The position numbers and the translations under genes were made by a program. A model generated the notes under the pieces. That model was not told the origin of the DNA. It ran no database searches and saw nothing but the letters and a program-made list of their open reading frames with translations. A stretch of DNA of 64,000 nt from Bradysia coprophila (Eukaryota; Arthropoda; Insecta; Diptera; Sciaridae), in assembly GCF_014529535.1 (NCBI RefSeq), contig NW_023503616.1, forward strand, positions 5,690,584 through 5,754,583, in the 5' to 3' direction. Within the stretch, counting starts at the first letter, position 1. The number at the start of each line of letters is the position of its first letter. Shown here piece by piece: positions 44,817 through 57,500 of this stretch.

Positions 44817-47800
44817 CGTGGGAATAGCTTAAGAACAATTGTGAAATTATTTTTTTTTCTTGACTTTGAACACCTTTACTTCTTCGTTTAGATAAGATAG
44901 AATAAGTTTGTTGTTAGTAAAGCGAGCAGACAGCCATAAAATTAATCTAAATTTACTTAATGACCGAATTATTTGGGTGGAAGTCTAATCTTTACCAAAA
45001 ATTATTCGCCAAGTTTATTGAACCGGAGATCACGCATTTTTATTCACTAATCAGGTGGTCTTTTTTACAACCAGAAGTGACCTTACAAACGACTTCGTAT
45101 TTGAGAAAGGTGTTCGAACCAGAAAATTTAATTGTAATGAAATAGTTATTGATGTCACAGCGTGATAAATGCTTTTTAGGCACTAGATTGAGACGTGTGA
45201 TGTATTTATCACCGAGGTATTCTTTTGAAAAACAGTCTACCGAAATCGGACGCATTTTCCAGTGGACTTTTATATATGTGCCTAGAAAGGACTTCGACCC
45301 TAGAAGCCAAAACCACTTTCAAAAAAATTCTTCGAAGCTTGTGTGGCTGGTGAAAGGTGAGCAAAAACCGAAAAATTGCAATTTCTTACAAAAATTTCTC
45401 CAGTTACACGAACCGTACAGGGTCGTGAGGGGTGTCATTTGAAAGGTAATCACATGTACTATTGAGCCGAATAGGGACTTATTGGTTTTAAAAATCATCC
45501 ACACTGAAATATGTGCAGTTGAAGTTTTCAACCGAAGACTTACACTGTTCTTACAGAAAATTCTCGAGGTACAAAAAACGTTTGAAAGGTAATTTTATGT
45601 GCTTTTGGGCCAAATAGCGTTTTATGTGGTTTGGATGCATATGCGAAGAAATAGAAGTTGAAATGTTTAAGTGCCCATATTTCACCGCATGCAAACCCCA
45701 TAAGTCCTTAGAAGTACTTTTCAGGTATTTTCGCCCTTTTTATCAAATTTTCGATGAAACTTCATTACGAGAAAGTGCTACGGAAAATTGCAATCGGAAT
45801 CATAGCGAATAATATAGCGAAGCGCAGCGAGCAATTTTTTTCACAATTTTTAGCTTGCGTTTTGACGTTTGGATAGTTATAGATTTTGATGGAAAAAAAT
45901 GAACTTTGGAATTCCCATTTTTCTAAAAATTTCAAGAAAGCACTAGAGCTGAACTTTGAAAATTTCAAAGAGAGTATACGATTTCGTAATAGTTTTCATG
46001 TGAAGTGGTGGCTGATGATTCATTTGAATCATTTTATTATTTCATAAAAGTATCGACATACATATGGCCGCGCAGCGAATTTTTTTTTTAAATTATACCG
46101 AATCTGTAAAGATTTGTTGAAAACTAAATATTTACATGAAAAAAGGTCAAAAGAAGCCGTTTTACTGAAAAAAGTGTTGGCGATTTAGGGTGGTGCTCAG
46201 CCTCGATGAATTTGCTGAGGGTGGTGACCGAGCCTCTGGGCACCACTGAAGTCGGCGCCACGGGTGTGCAATCGCGCACGTTCGTTTCTATGAGACAAAC
46301 TAAATATAATAAGATAAACAAAACGTATTTCCCAACGTGATTACAAGTTTATTTAATCTTTTATTGTCCATTGTATCTGTATAGCTATCTAGAGACGAAC
46401 TAGATGTAGCTTTCTTTTTAAATCTTTATCGTACGAAAATGAAAACCATAAAATTGAAGTGTAGACATCAGATAAATATTAGTAAATTGGGAAAAGAATT
46501 CAAACTGCGGTTACTATTTGAAAAACGATAACGAACTACGCCGAACGAAATTGCTTTTCAAGCTTATTAAATTTAGGTATCCTGAAACCATCTCAAATAT
46601 TTGAAGTATTTCTTCTCAGGTCACAGAGACATGCGTCAAATGACTTGAGGACTACTCGGGAATAGATTGACAGTAGTGAACGTAAATAAGGCAACATCAT
46701 AATCAACCTAAGGTGACCTGCTTAGAGATTAAACTTTGAATTGCGCTTCATATTATAGTCACCACAGCGACTACAAATGATTACGGTCTTCGAACTACCG
46801 TGACTTTAGTACATTCAAATTATCTGAAGGTCATTTGATCAATGGGTGACCTGAATTTGACTCGTTCCAAACCTTAGTTTAGATGTTGTTTATTAACCGA
46901 AATTTTAATTCAAAATTTCTTCTTTATAAACTATTCAATATTTGGCAGCATAACAGAAATACCAAAATTAATGTTAAAAAGTCTTGCCGCTTTTTTCACT
47001 CGAAATCAAAACAAAACAGATAACCGGTTTTGGACAAAAGGGTTTCGCTTATTACTTTAATCTCATTCGCAAATATGAATCATCGTGCTAAATGATTGTG
47101 TTCTACGACATCAATATTCAATATCAATGTGTCTATCTGGATGACGATAACAATTGGAAACGAATAACATACTGTTAGACATTAATCGGAATTAGCACTC
47201 GACTTTAAAAGTTACAGCCACCAGTGGAAGTATTAAAATTGGTTACGATTGCTTTTTTGTTAATATACACACAAACTATGATTAGCATTAACTAGCGCAA
47301 CTATAAGTAAATTTTATTAACACGTATCACAATAATAATAACCAGTAACAAGTCCTTCCTGAGACACGTGCGGTATGCTTTCTAATCTGATCACCGTCAT
47401 TTTCGGTATGCTGTTGCAAGAGTGATCCAGTACGTCGCGCTACCGTTCAAGATCATTACACACTACTAACGACGCGACTAACAACTATGTGAACAATCAA
47501 AATACCAGAAACATCAATTTTTGTTTTGATTCTTTTTAAAGATACCTGTTTTTTATTCGACGGTCTGCTTTCGTGTTTCAAATAAAATTATGCAAATTGC
47601 GAGATGACAATAACTCATAACACGTCATTTTAACTGTTTTTTTAAGTATATATATCGCATAGATTTATCGAACAGTAATATGATGAGAGTTTTAATCGGA
47701 AGCATGCATGACAATGAACAATTTGTATTGTATTGCATAGTTGATTCGAATCAAAATTAACTTAAACGATGATGTAGAGCCACATAAAATACTTACTGGG

Positions 47801-50432
47801 ACACGACAAACCTGGTGTTTCAGTTGTGGCTTAGAATAAAAATTAATTTGCATGATCAATGTTAAGGTCACCGAAAAACAATTGTGGAAAAATTGATAGG
47901 CAATCGCTAGACATTATTTGGTCGTAACCAACCAACAAAATTTCCACTCGGTTTTCAATGGGTAAATTTACATTCACTAAACAGATTGACGTAATGTTTT
48001 CTATTTCTTAGAAATATTTGCATTTTGATAAGCGTAATTTCCTTTCACAGACTATTAGTGACGTTACCACTAGGCAACACAAGTTCTTTTTACTAATGGT
48101 ACATAGTGGGTTAGGTGAGGTTCGATACACAGAATGTATTCCAAAGTTAACTGCCTAATTTGATGTGATGTCTTTACATTCATAGTCTATGTTGAAATTA
48201 ACGAAGTAAGAGATTGTAATTTTATCAATTTCCTGAAAAAAATCTACTTTGTTCAGAAAAAGAAGACTCGAAATTTATATTGACTGGTGTTATGCTTGTC
48301 GTCAATTATATTTGAACGAAGCACATTTAGTATAATTACAATGTAATGATCGTAACGAGATGATTTGGTTGCTTTTTTGGGTGGCAATGTCGTAGTTTTC
48401 ATCTTGTTTTCTTCACTGTTAATGATCTAAAAATGTGTAGCACGCGTATGCAAATTCAGCCGAGTATGAAGATAACATTTTTACATCAAAATTTACAGCG
48501 GGAGAATTTTAATCAATTTATTTTTACATTTTCTGTTTCAAACATCCTGTTTGTACTAGTTTTAAGACTTAGGGCACTTACACTTACACTATGAACGCAA
48601 TTAAAAAGAAACTTACTGAATACAATTGAGTTCATAGTAAATAGCACGTTGTATGTAATCTTACTTATTCAGTATACTAGCGAGTTTTGAACATTGCTGA
48701 AAGAGTCTCCTCTCTCTTAGATGTTATATATCCTATCCATACAGTTACAGTGTTGTTATCTCTAGCTCGATTAAAAATGAATTATAATTGTAATAGTGTG
48801 CCCAATTCAAATAATGCTGTGATTAGTTTAGCAATTCATTTGATAACGGATCGGAGCATATAGTGGCTACATATATCGATTTGATTCGACTTTACTTCTT
48901 TAAAAAAAATGAAATGAACACTCTAATCATTCATATAATGTCGAAAAAGTCTTTTAGTGACCGTAACGATAAATAGAGGTATGACTAAGTGTGAGTAAAA
49001 CCGATGATAAAGCAAAAAAAAGACCATGAAATTCCCAAATAAATGTATGTAAAAAAAGTAGTGAACAAGGCAAAGGGCGTCACACTTCTTTGAATTAAAT
49101 GAGAATAGGACTAAATGGCATTAACTCCTCTCTGGGATGCCTACATTCAATTTAGTTTATTTAGTTTACTTGATACGAAACGCTTTAGACGCATTTGGTC
49201 CCTCTTGACCTATTTATTGCGATTTATTCCATTCAGTTCAAGAAGTGCGGCACCCCTCGGAATGAAAATCCTCCAAAACGAATCCAATATCGATACTAAA
49301 CAGAAAGATACAGTGTCGAAGGCAGTCTCACAGACGTCCTAATGTAAATTTACTTTCAAGAAATTCCAACTCGGACTTTAGACGGTATAACATTCTGGGT
49401 TAACATACATGGGTTGTCGTTTTAGAAATGACTATTCGACTAGCTGACAAAGAATCCAAGTAACAGAATTTATGATTTTAACATGATAACATGTAAAAGG
49501 CTAAAGGAATTAAGCGAGGACTGTGACTGTCGTCCTGTTGAGTTGTGGTAAAAGTTTAAAAACATATTGCTGACTAATATGATAACATACGAATAACACG
49601 GCGACCCAGTTACGTCAATATGAAGATATGTAAACAATTGCACCAGTTGCCATATTTATAAATGAATCTTACCAATTCTATGAAACATTTATGTGCAGAC
49701 GAAAACTGTGAATAATATTTCGTACGTAACTTGAAAAGGATTAGTGATTCTTTCAAATAAAACTTTGGAAACTCTCTAAAACAATATTGTCAACAATATT
49801 GAATCAACGCGACACTATTTTCTTCCGCGTACATACATCGATGTTATGGATGTTATGTCACAACCGTCAGACGAGGATGACACATAATAATACATCGCAT
49901 TTTACTTCCATCGCACTGCTTTATCTGCAATAATTCAAACTTTTTGCTGCAACTGATCTTATGTTAGTGACCATATTTTAAACTTCTTGCACGAGTCCGA
50001 TAGATTCGATATTCCTTCATTTTTCTTTAGAAAGATGGAGTGTTCGAATCATCATTTTCAAAACTAATTAAAGTACTAGTCGCAATAGTCAAGTGTTTAA
50101 CATTATTCTATTGTTTTTACCGCGCTAAATCAACCTGCGATCATGTCAATGTCACTATAGCCGGTGAAATAATGTGGCTATGTAGTGGTTTTCTATGTTT
50201 TCCATAAGACGGTTGTCATGCCAACTGGAACACTGTTTTGTTTTGATTTGGTTACGTTTAACGACTTTTGTGTTTGCTTAATGTATTCCGATTAAACTCG
50301 TAAAAAAAGGAAATTGAGAGTGAGGCTGATTTTGTCTGTGTGTCAAGGTTGAACAGTCAATGAAAATATGGTAATATTTCCAAAACGTTTGCCGTCCTCA
50401 AAATATAAAGGCATTTTGCTTTACAGTCGAAC
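44817..50432. other. 5.6-kb gene-free interval
   Basis: No coding gene is supported. It lies between the divergent starts of the SLC26 gene and nmdyn-D7. It contains a repeat related to 12363-12455 at about 45164-45235, a short GC-rich island at about 46185-46285 and otherwise plain AT-rich sequence. The open frames at 45624-45812 and 49115-49342 are short and resemble nothing. Confidence 0.6.
46185..46285. repeat. GC-rich island, likely transposable-element relic
   Basis: A compact, unusually GC-rich stretch (GGTGGTGACCGAGCCTCTGG, GCGCCACGGGTGTGCAATCG) in strongly AT-rich surroundings. The minus strand is open across it (65 codons ending at 46124). Composition suggests a fragment of an inserted element; I cannot name it. 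Confidence 0.35.
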
Positions 50433-53400
50433 ATGTGTCCCGAATTCGAGCGATATTCATTCAAAGCGAATTGGTTCCAGAAAGAAGCGGATATGTGCAG
50501 ACCATTTATAATAAATGTTTTCCCCAAAGATAATTCCGTGGAAATCGTCAGTTCATTTTCGGACGAAACATTGTTCCTATTTTCAAAAAATCTTTTTTCG
50601 ACTCTTAGTTCGATGAGCGATCCCGAAAAATGTTTATGAGACGATCTCCGCTGGACACATTAAATGCTGTTAACCACGAACGGGCAACATCAAAACAAAT
50701 TTATGTGGGCGCAAAATTGAACATATTCGGAAGACAATTTGACATTACCGACTATGCCGATGATGTGACGAAATTTAAATTGTCTTCACACCGAGAATCG
50801 TAGGTTTATTGAATGTGAATGAGTTTGACGATTTACACAGTTGCAAATACTTTCAGTGCTTTTTGTCTTCTAAAGCCGCATGCGATACCATTCACTGACA
50901 AGATACTAAATCAATTTAGAGACGAACGACTAACGATAGGCAACTGTAAAATGGTTCAATTGGACAGAGATTGTGCGAGCCGTTTACTCATGCAGGAAAT
51001 GGCAGATGTCAGTCCTACGTTACCAGACTTGGTGGAATCAATAACGCAAGGACCGGCTCTAGCGTTGGAGCTTTTTGGACAGAATGCAATTCGAAAATTA
51101 TTAGATATTTTAGGTGAGTGTGTCAGTCACTTCTTACAGATTTGTTGACGTTTCAAACGAAACAATTTGCTATCTTCTAGGACCAGATAACCCCGATGAT
51201 GCCAAAGAACTATGCCCCAACAGCATTAGAGCAAAATATGGAATGAGTTTATTCAAAAATGTGGCCTTCTGTTCGAAATCCGCTGCTTCAACCGAAGTGG
51301 TAAGAGGGATGGTTTAGGCTTCAAAACGAGAAAATTTCTTCTAAATTTACCTTTAAACTGTTCTCCCCAAGAATATTCGATTTTTCTTCACTGAATATCA
51401 AGTCGAACCATACGTGACTATGAATGGAACACTGGCTATCGTTAAGCCTCATGCTGTCCTAGATGGTAGGACCATTGTTGCTAAATATTACGCAAGCACT
51501 GTATGAAGTCGAATGTGATGTTATGTGTTGTTTTAGGAAAGCTTGGCGATATTATTTCGATTATTTACGAAAATAACTTCAGAGTGACTGCAATGAAAAT
51601 GATGTACATGGAACGTGGAAATTGTGAAGAGTTTTTGGAAGTTTATAAAGGTGTTGCTCCTGAGTATAATGTGAGTACAGTTAAACCATTCTAAATCAAA
51701 TTCAACGAGCATTAGAATCCATTGAAACTTATCGACTTCATCCATGAATCAATCCGTTAACTTTATTCATAAAATGTTCCACTCGATTATCTGACAAATC
51801 ATTCATCCAATCCCCACCATTCTTGAAATATGATCCAATTATCAAACCATTCGCTTTCTGAACATATTTCTCCACGTTTTCTTCGGTAACTCCCGATCCG
51901 ATTAGTATCGGTACCTTGGTGTGACCATACACCGCATCTAAGTCTTTGGGATTCGCAGCATGACCAGTCGCAGAACCGGTCAAAATGACTCCGTCACTAA
52001 GAAAGAATTCAGCTGCTTTGACTGTTTCCGGCAACGAAATGTCCTCTGTTATCGAATGCGAGCTGTGCTTCTTTTTCACATCGGTGAACACCAGCACATC
52101 TTCAGCGTCAATGTTCTTGCGGTATCGTAACAATTCACCGGCGTTTGCATTTGTGAACCCTTCGTCAGCAATATGTGAAAAGACGAAACCTTCCACTCGA
52201 ATGAACTGGAAATTTGTTGCTTTGGCAATGGCCAATGCTTGCTGATTTCCACACGCTAAAACTTGGATTCCACACGGTGTTCGGTCGGGTATAATTGATT
52301 TTATTTCCATTGATAGACGTGTCATACAAGCTGTTGTTTCAGCATTGAATTGTTTGTCTTGTTGAATGTACGGAATGTCGTGCATGTTTTCTAAAAGTAT
52401 TCCATGCTTCAGGGTGTTTTAGTCGATGAGAAATTGTTGTTGATTTTAGGTAATGGGATTACTTACAACATTATGCTTCTTGTAGATATGAGCTTCATGT
52501 CTCACCTTTTCAATAGTTTGATTGAAATCGTTTTTGTAATTCGGGGTACCTTGTACGAATGAATACATTTAACGGGTGAGTAGCAGAGTAGGAATTTATT
52601 TCGTAATTTACCTGGTAATGCATTTGCATGTATCATGCCAATCACTCTAGTCTTGGTAGTTCCAAATATTCTCTCGAATTTTTGCATTTTTAAGTTGAAT
52701 TAGTAAGAAACAGCTCACTTTCCAAACAACTGTCTGATACGTTATCTGTTGTACTTAAATATTGTGGTCTAAATATGAGTGCACATATAGTCATCCAATA
52801 TTGATAGAGACATAGCAGATGAGTAAAGTGAATAAACAAAAGGATTTTGATTTCATTTACAGATAATGATTTCCTCAACGAAGCAGAGCGTATTCTTGAT
52901 AAAATTTGATAAATTTCGGCAACTTCCATTAATTTCAATCAATTAACTTGCCAATAATAGAAACTGTAATGGTGTAATAGACTTATTATTCTGGAGATCG
53001 GCAAGGATACCGTGTAAGCTCTTAACGATTATTAGAGAACGTAGAACCACCTTTACGACCTCCTCAAATGTCTCTCTAATTCTGGAGGTAATGATGTGAA
53101 TCCTAGACCTAGTTCAGGTCCTTGTGTCGAAGAAAAATGGCTCCGTGCACCTTAAGTTCTTTAAGATTTTTATTTCTTTGATGTTGTTTGGCAAGAAAAG
53201 TTATGGAACAAAAAAAATGTAGGAAAATGAAAAATGCGTATTCCAGCCAGCAGAGTAATTTATATATGGAGGAGACGGAATGTAGCGGTAATGGAGATTC
53301 GGCTTCCCCAAAAAGTGTCTCGGAAAATTCATCGACTTTAGCCATTTTCCCTTGCCGTTTCAAATCCATTTTTTCATAAATGAGGTATCATTTGGAAGCT

Positions 53401-54493
53401 ACAATTAAGTGCTTTTGATTTCAGCCGGACAGCCATTATCCATGTTCACATTCAGAAGCCTGAATTATGGTCCGGAAAACCCATGTCCTCATACAGTTTT
53501 TTCTGATTAATAAAATATAGGAAGCTACAATTTGGGATACCAGTTCCAGTGTTTCTTGTGTTTCTTGCACACTACTTACTACTATCACTACTTCCTTTCT
53601 TCTTGATTTCTGTTCAAGGATTATGGAAAGTTCCACTTTAAAGGAATCCAAAAAAATTCGAATCCTGACATTGTTACTACTTCCTTGTTCTAGACATCTA
53701 CACTCGCGGAATTTTGAAAACCGACACATTTTCTGTTTTGTGGTTTACCGGTTTTTTGTGAATTTTGCATGTATTCAGAAACTCAAGCAAAACACAGAAA
53801 CAGAAAGTGTGTCGGTTTTCAAAATTCTGTGTGTATAGACATTTCTTACAGTTTCACCCATTTTTTCGGCTAACACTTGAACTTTTAACAGGTTTGAAGG
53901 TCAGTTCCTAAATATAAGTGGCGGGCGTCCTCTATCTTCCCTATCCTAGAACAATAGAACTAGGACTTCAGACGAAAAATATTGTTATTTCGGCGGTCAT
54001 AAAATTTGAGCTTTCGAACACTTTATCCATTTCCAAGACTCGCCGATCGGAAAAATCAGAACCGTCTAACGGGTCTAGTGAATCCTCCAAAAAATCATAT
54101 AACAAAACTTCAAAATATTGGGTCTTCACTAAAAATGTTTTTTTTTTTTAACTTACCAGAAAATGGTGCTAGAGTTTATCAGTGGACCAACTGTGGGGCT
54201 GGAGATTATATCATGTGATTCGCATATCGAATCCCCGACCAAATCACACTGTGATTTTCGTAATCTATGTGGACCCAGTGATCCAGTAAGACATAACGAG
54301 GCGAAGGTTCCATCTGTTTGACTTTGCATTAAAATTGAATTTTCACTTTCTTTAGGAAATCGCCAGACGGATACGACCAAGAACCATCCGCGCAAAATTT
54401 GGAACTAATTTAATTCAGAATGCTATACATTGCACAGATCTGCCGGATGACATCGAGTTGGAATTGAACCGGTTTTTTAAAGTGTTTCACTGA
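50433..54493 (+). CDS. nmdyn-D7: Nucleoside diphosphate kinase 7 (DM10-NDK-NDK)
   Basis: NME7 orthologue, a ciliary/centrosomal microtubule-associated protein in other animals. Eight exons: 50433-50546, 50609-50799, 50857-51113, 51181-51299, 51372-51465, 51537-51670, 54160-54285, 54356-54493; 390 residues, close to the usual 376-400. An N-terminal DM10 domain (about 1-100; SVEIFDERSRKMFMRRSPLD) is followed by two NDK domains. NDK-A (LLKPHA at about 107-112 to about 227) lacks the catalytic His: the NxxH position reads NVAF (Phe 217). NDK-B (AIVKPHAV onward) keeps it: NAIHCTDLPDD (His 370). The first intron was placed at the GTCAGT donor because only that restores the DM10 frame. Intron 6 (2.5 kb) contains a complete opposite-strand gene. 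Confidence 0.9.
51738..52687 (-). CDS. BtpA/SgcQ-family TIM-barrel protein nested in nmdyn-D7
   Basis: A 275-residue protein in three exons: 52612-52687, 52467-52549, 51738-52406. It starts MQKFERIFGTTKTRVIGMIH, the family start with the conserved GMIHxxALPG, and continues with NMHDIPYIQ, DVLVFTDVKKKHSSHS, DGVILTGSATG and VPILIGSGVTEENV, all hallmarks of the BtpA family of TIM-barrel proteins. In cyanobacteria BtpA stabilises photosystem I; animal homologues are uncharacterised, some annotated as mitochondrial, and phosphate-binding loop residues (GSATG, GSGV) suggest an enzyme. The whole gene lies on the opposite strand inside an intron of nmdyn-D7; its stop codon is 68 bp from the nmdyn-D7 exon 6 donor. 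Confidence 0.9.
52688..54159. other. Rest of nmdyn-D7 intron 6
   Basis: Non-coding between the nested BtpA gene start and exon 7. It contains a MITE at 53709-53827. The promoter of the BtpA gene must lie here. Confidence 0.5.
53709..53827. repeat. MITE hairpin in nmdyn-D7 intron
   Basis: GAATTTTGAAAACCGACACA (left arm, 53709-53735) is mirrored by the arm at 53801-53827, ending TGTCGGTTTTCAAAATTC. The two arms differ at about one position over 27 bp. Confidence 0.8.
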
Positions 54494-54519
54494 TAGAATA
54501 GCCTTGTAGTCTCAAACAT

Positions 54520-54525
54520 TTTATT
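54520..54525 (-). terminator. Poly(A) signal of the SLC15 gene
   Basis: TTTATT on the plus strand (AATAAA on the minus strand), 20 bp past the SLC15 stop and within the short gap to the nmdyn-D7 stop at 54493. The two 3' UTRs must overlap. Confidence 0.5.
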
Positions 54526-54544
54526 TTTATTTTCTAATTGTACG

Positions 54545-57500
54545 TCACACATCTTCCGAACTTGTTCTGGAAACTTGCACATTTTGTGATTTTGTATTGA
54601 AATTATGAACTTCAGCGTCACGATTTTCTTGTTCGTAAAACGAAGCGATATAACTAAAAACTATTGTACATACAAACATAAACGTTGCATAGAAGAAGAA
54701 CTCGTTACTTTGTCTCTGGAATAAGTTTAATTCAGTGATTATCACCACCATCAAATTACCAATGGCACAATTGATAAACCAAGCTGCTGTTAGAACGGAC
54801 TTCATCGTACTAGGAGCCTTTGTGTACGAATATTGAAGACCGGGAATCGAAAGTAATGTTTCGCCCAGCATTAACAGGAAAAATTGGGGAAATTGCCATG
54901 CAATGGAAATCTGTTGTCCGTTTGTCCTTTCAATCTGATATTGCAAATATCCAGCACAGACGAATGATAATCCTGCGCTGATTGCCCCAGCAGCTACACT
55001 TTGCAGTGGTTCCAATCTGTAGTTTAACTTGTTGAATGTTGGGATGACCACTTTCTTCCAAATTGGTATTAAAGCTAATATGATAATCGGACCTAATGCC
55101 TTCGCTTGATCTGGTTCTATCTTTACTCCCAACAACGTTGTGTTCATTTGTGTCGCTTGAAAAGTCCATGTTGAATCCTGTTGCGCTAATAATGCCCAAT
55201 AAATTGGTAAAGGCATGAAAAGCTTAATGACGCGTAAAAATGAAATTATGTCCATGACGAAATGGCTCGGATACACTCCTATTGACGCTTCCAAAAAACT
55301 TGTTCTGTGACGATTTGATTCAGTGGGTCTATCTTTCACTTTGCGAACCAATGCGTACCATATGCAAGCTACCACTTGACAAATGTTCTGTTGACCGCTT
55401 ACTGTTTCCTCTTTTCTGTAGAAAGACATTCCAGCGAGGAAAATTACTGAAAAACAAATTTGAAAATAAATTGACATTCTGGCAATGGCACGTTTTAAGC
55501 TTACTCCAACAACATAGAAAAATGGTTCCCAGAAATCCGAAGACTGCTGCGTAGCACTCGTCCTTTCCGAAACATTGCGTGTCTGCTCGGATCGCTGGTG
55601 GCACAACTTTACTAAGAAGTATTCCCATATAGTACATGAAGTAGTAATGCGAGAAATACGTGTTTAAGGCGTCAGTCTGTTCGGGTAATTTAAATTGATG
55701 GCCACCAAGAGATGTTATGCACGCCCTAATATTTCCATTTCCAATTGAAATCAGAAGCAATGAAGAAAACAGCATCGGTCTACGACGAATGAGTTGATTA
55801 GTCATGGGAATTAATTTCAATAATAAGCTTGGGTTACACAAATGGAATTGTACCGATAGGAAACGTCACGAACACCATACCAATCCATCCGACTGCGTAG
55901 AAGAAGAAGAAATAGAATATTGTCCTAGCATTGCCAAAGTAGTTGTCAGCTAGTATAGCTCCAAAGATCGGACAAAATTGGCCAAAAAAGTTGAATACAT
56001 GCAGGACAGAAGTGGAAAAATCCTCTGAGTAATTTAATGAATCCTTCAGATATAGGGCAAGCACGGCTAAAGTAAATTAATGGACGAATTGTAATTAATT
56101 AATTAGAAAACAGATGATTGATCAATAATTTCTTCTTACTTCTGACACCATTAGCTGCAAATGATTCGAAAAATTTGGAACATAATATAAATATCACCGC
56201 TTTGGGATAAGTGTATCGAGTGTTGGCTGATTCATGATCAATAGGTTCATTTGTTCCATATTTAGGACATGTCTGTCGTTCCAAAATAGGTATATCTAAA
56301 AATTAAAAAATAATTTTATCATCAGACAGGAATGTAACAGCCAGCCAGAATCATTAAAAAAGGAAATTAAAAATCTGAAAATTTTACTGCAATGTGTCCA
56401 AGTTTTGTTTGCAATTGATAATAATAAGGCAATTTTCTATAACATTTCACCACCCGCAACCAATATTCAACGGACGCAACTTTGATAAAAAAAAAACTGT
56501 GTCTACATTTTGCCGCAGAAGAGGAGTCTCTTAAGTTAGAGCTCTCCTTTTATTTTTCGATGATGATAATACATGCTCAGCCGTTGATGAAAGGTTAAGT
56601 CACAGATTACTCGAAGTAATAAAGAAAATATTTACGAGTATGTGAAATGCTTATTGTTTTTGTTCCAATTATCGAAATTCAAGGTTACAAAGTTCAAAAA
56701 AGATTAAAAATGAAATCCCACGGAAATATTTAATTAATTCGACTGACATTTTTGTTTTAATATAAATAGAAATAAGAAATGGAGCAGTACTTTCTAAAAA
56801 AAACCTTAACCTTGTAGAAACGACTAGTCAGCTGCTATCGACGATGACTAACAGAATGAGCGATGAGCTTGGGCATATCAATGCCCTATGATTTACATGG
56901 TCAAATTTGGAGGTGTTAGTGACAAGATGGTTTGACCACAAGTCATTTATCTTTCTTTACAGAAGAAACTTAAAACCTAGGAGCAGGTTTAAAGTTTGGG
57001 TGAGGTTCTCTTATCAGCGTTTTATGTGCGATAAAAATATTGAAGTAGCAGATTTAGTATCAAACACTAGAAGGAAACATTGGTGAAGTAATAGACTTGA
57101 TAATTGGAGTTGTTTCTAAATTTGTAAATTGTGCATTAGATTTGAAAAGGAATAACATAGTTTGTGTCCACCTTTTGTATTGAGCAAGAACGAGTGCCTA
57201 TTTTTGCACAATTATTTTGCTAAATTTCTTGTCATATTTTGGAAATTTTGTTTCAAATTTATCCAATCAATTTTTCGAAAAAAAAGCAACGGAGTTTTGA
57301 TTTTGTTGTAAGGAAAATGCTAGCTATAAGTATACTATAGTTAGCGAATCTCTAAATTTGATGTTTCTTTTTTTTAAAGTGTATTCTAGTGCTTGATAAA
57401 AAAATCTTCTACTTCATTAGTTGAAAAACCATTTTTAAAATTTAAGACCACATTAACCAGATTTCAAGGCTTAAAAAGCACTGCTGACTTTTCTCAGGTA

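Noticed and set aside
49115-49342. 75-codon plus-strand frame in the gene desert
   Set aside because: Short, no family resemblance and no adjoining splice signals that extend it.
50547-50608. Continuation of the first nmdyn-D7 exon to a stop at about 50639
   Set aside because: It would lose the DM10 domain frame; splicing at GTCAGT...CTCTTAG restores VEIFDERSRKMFMRR.
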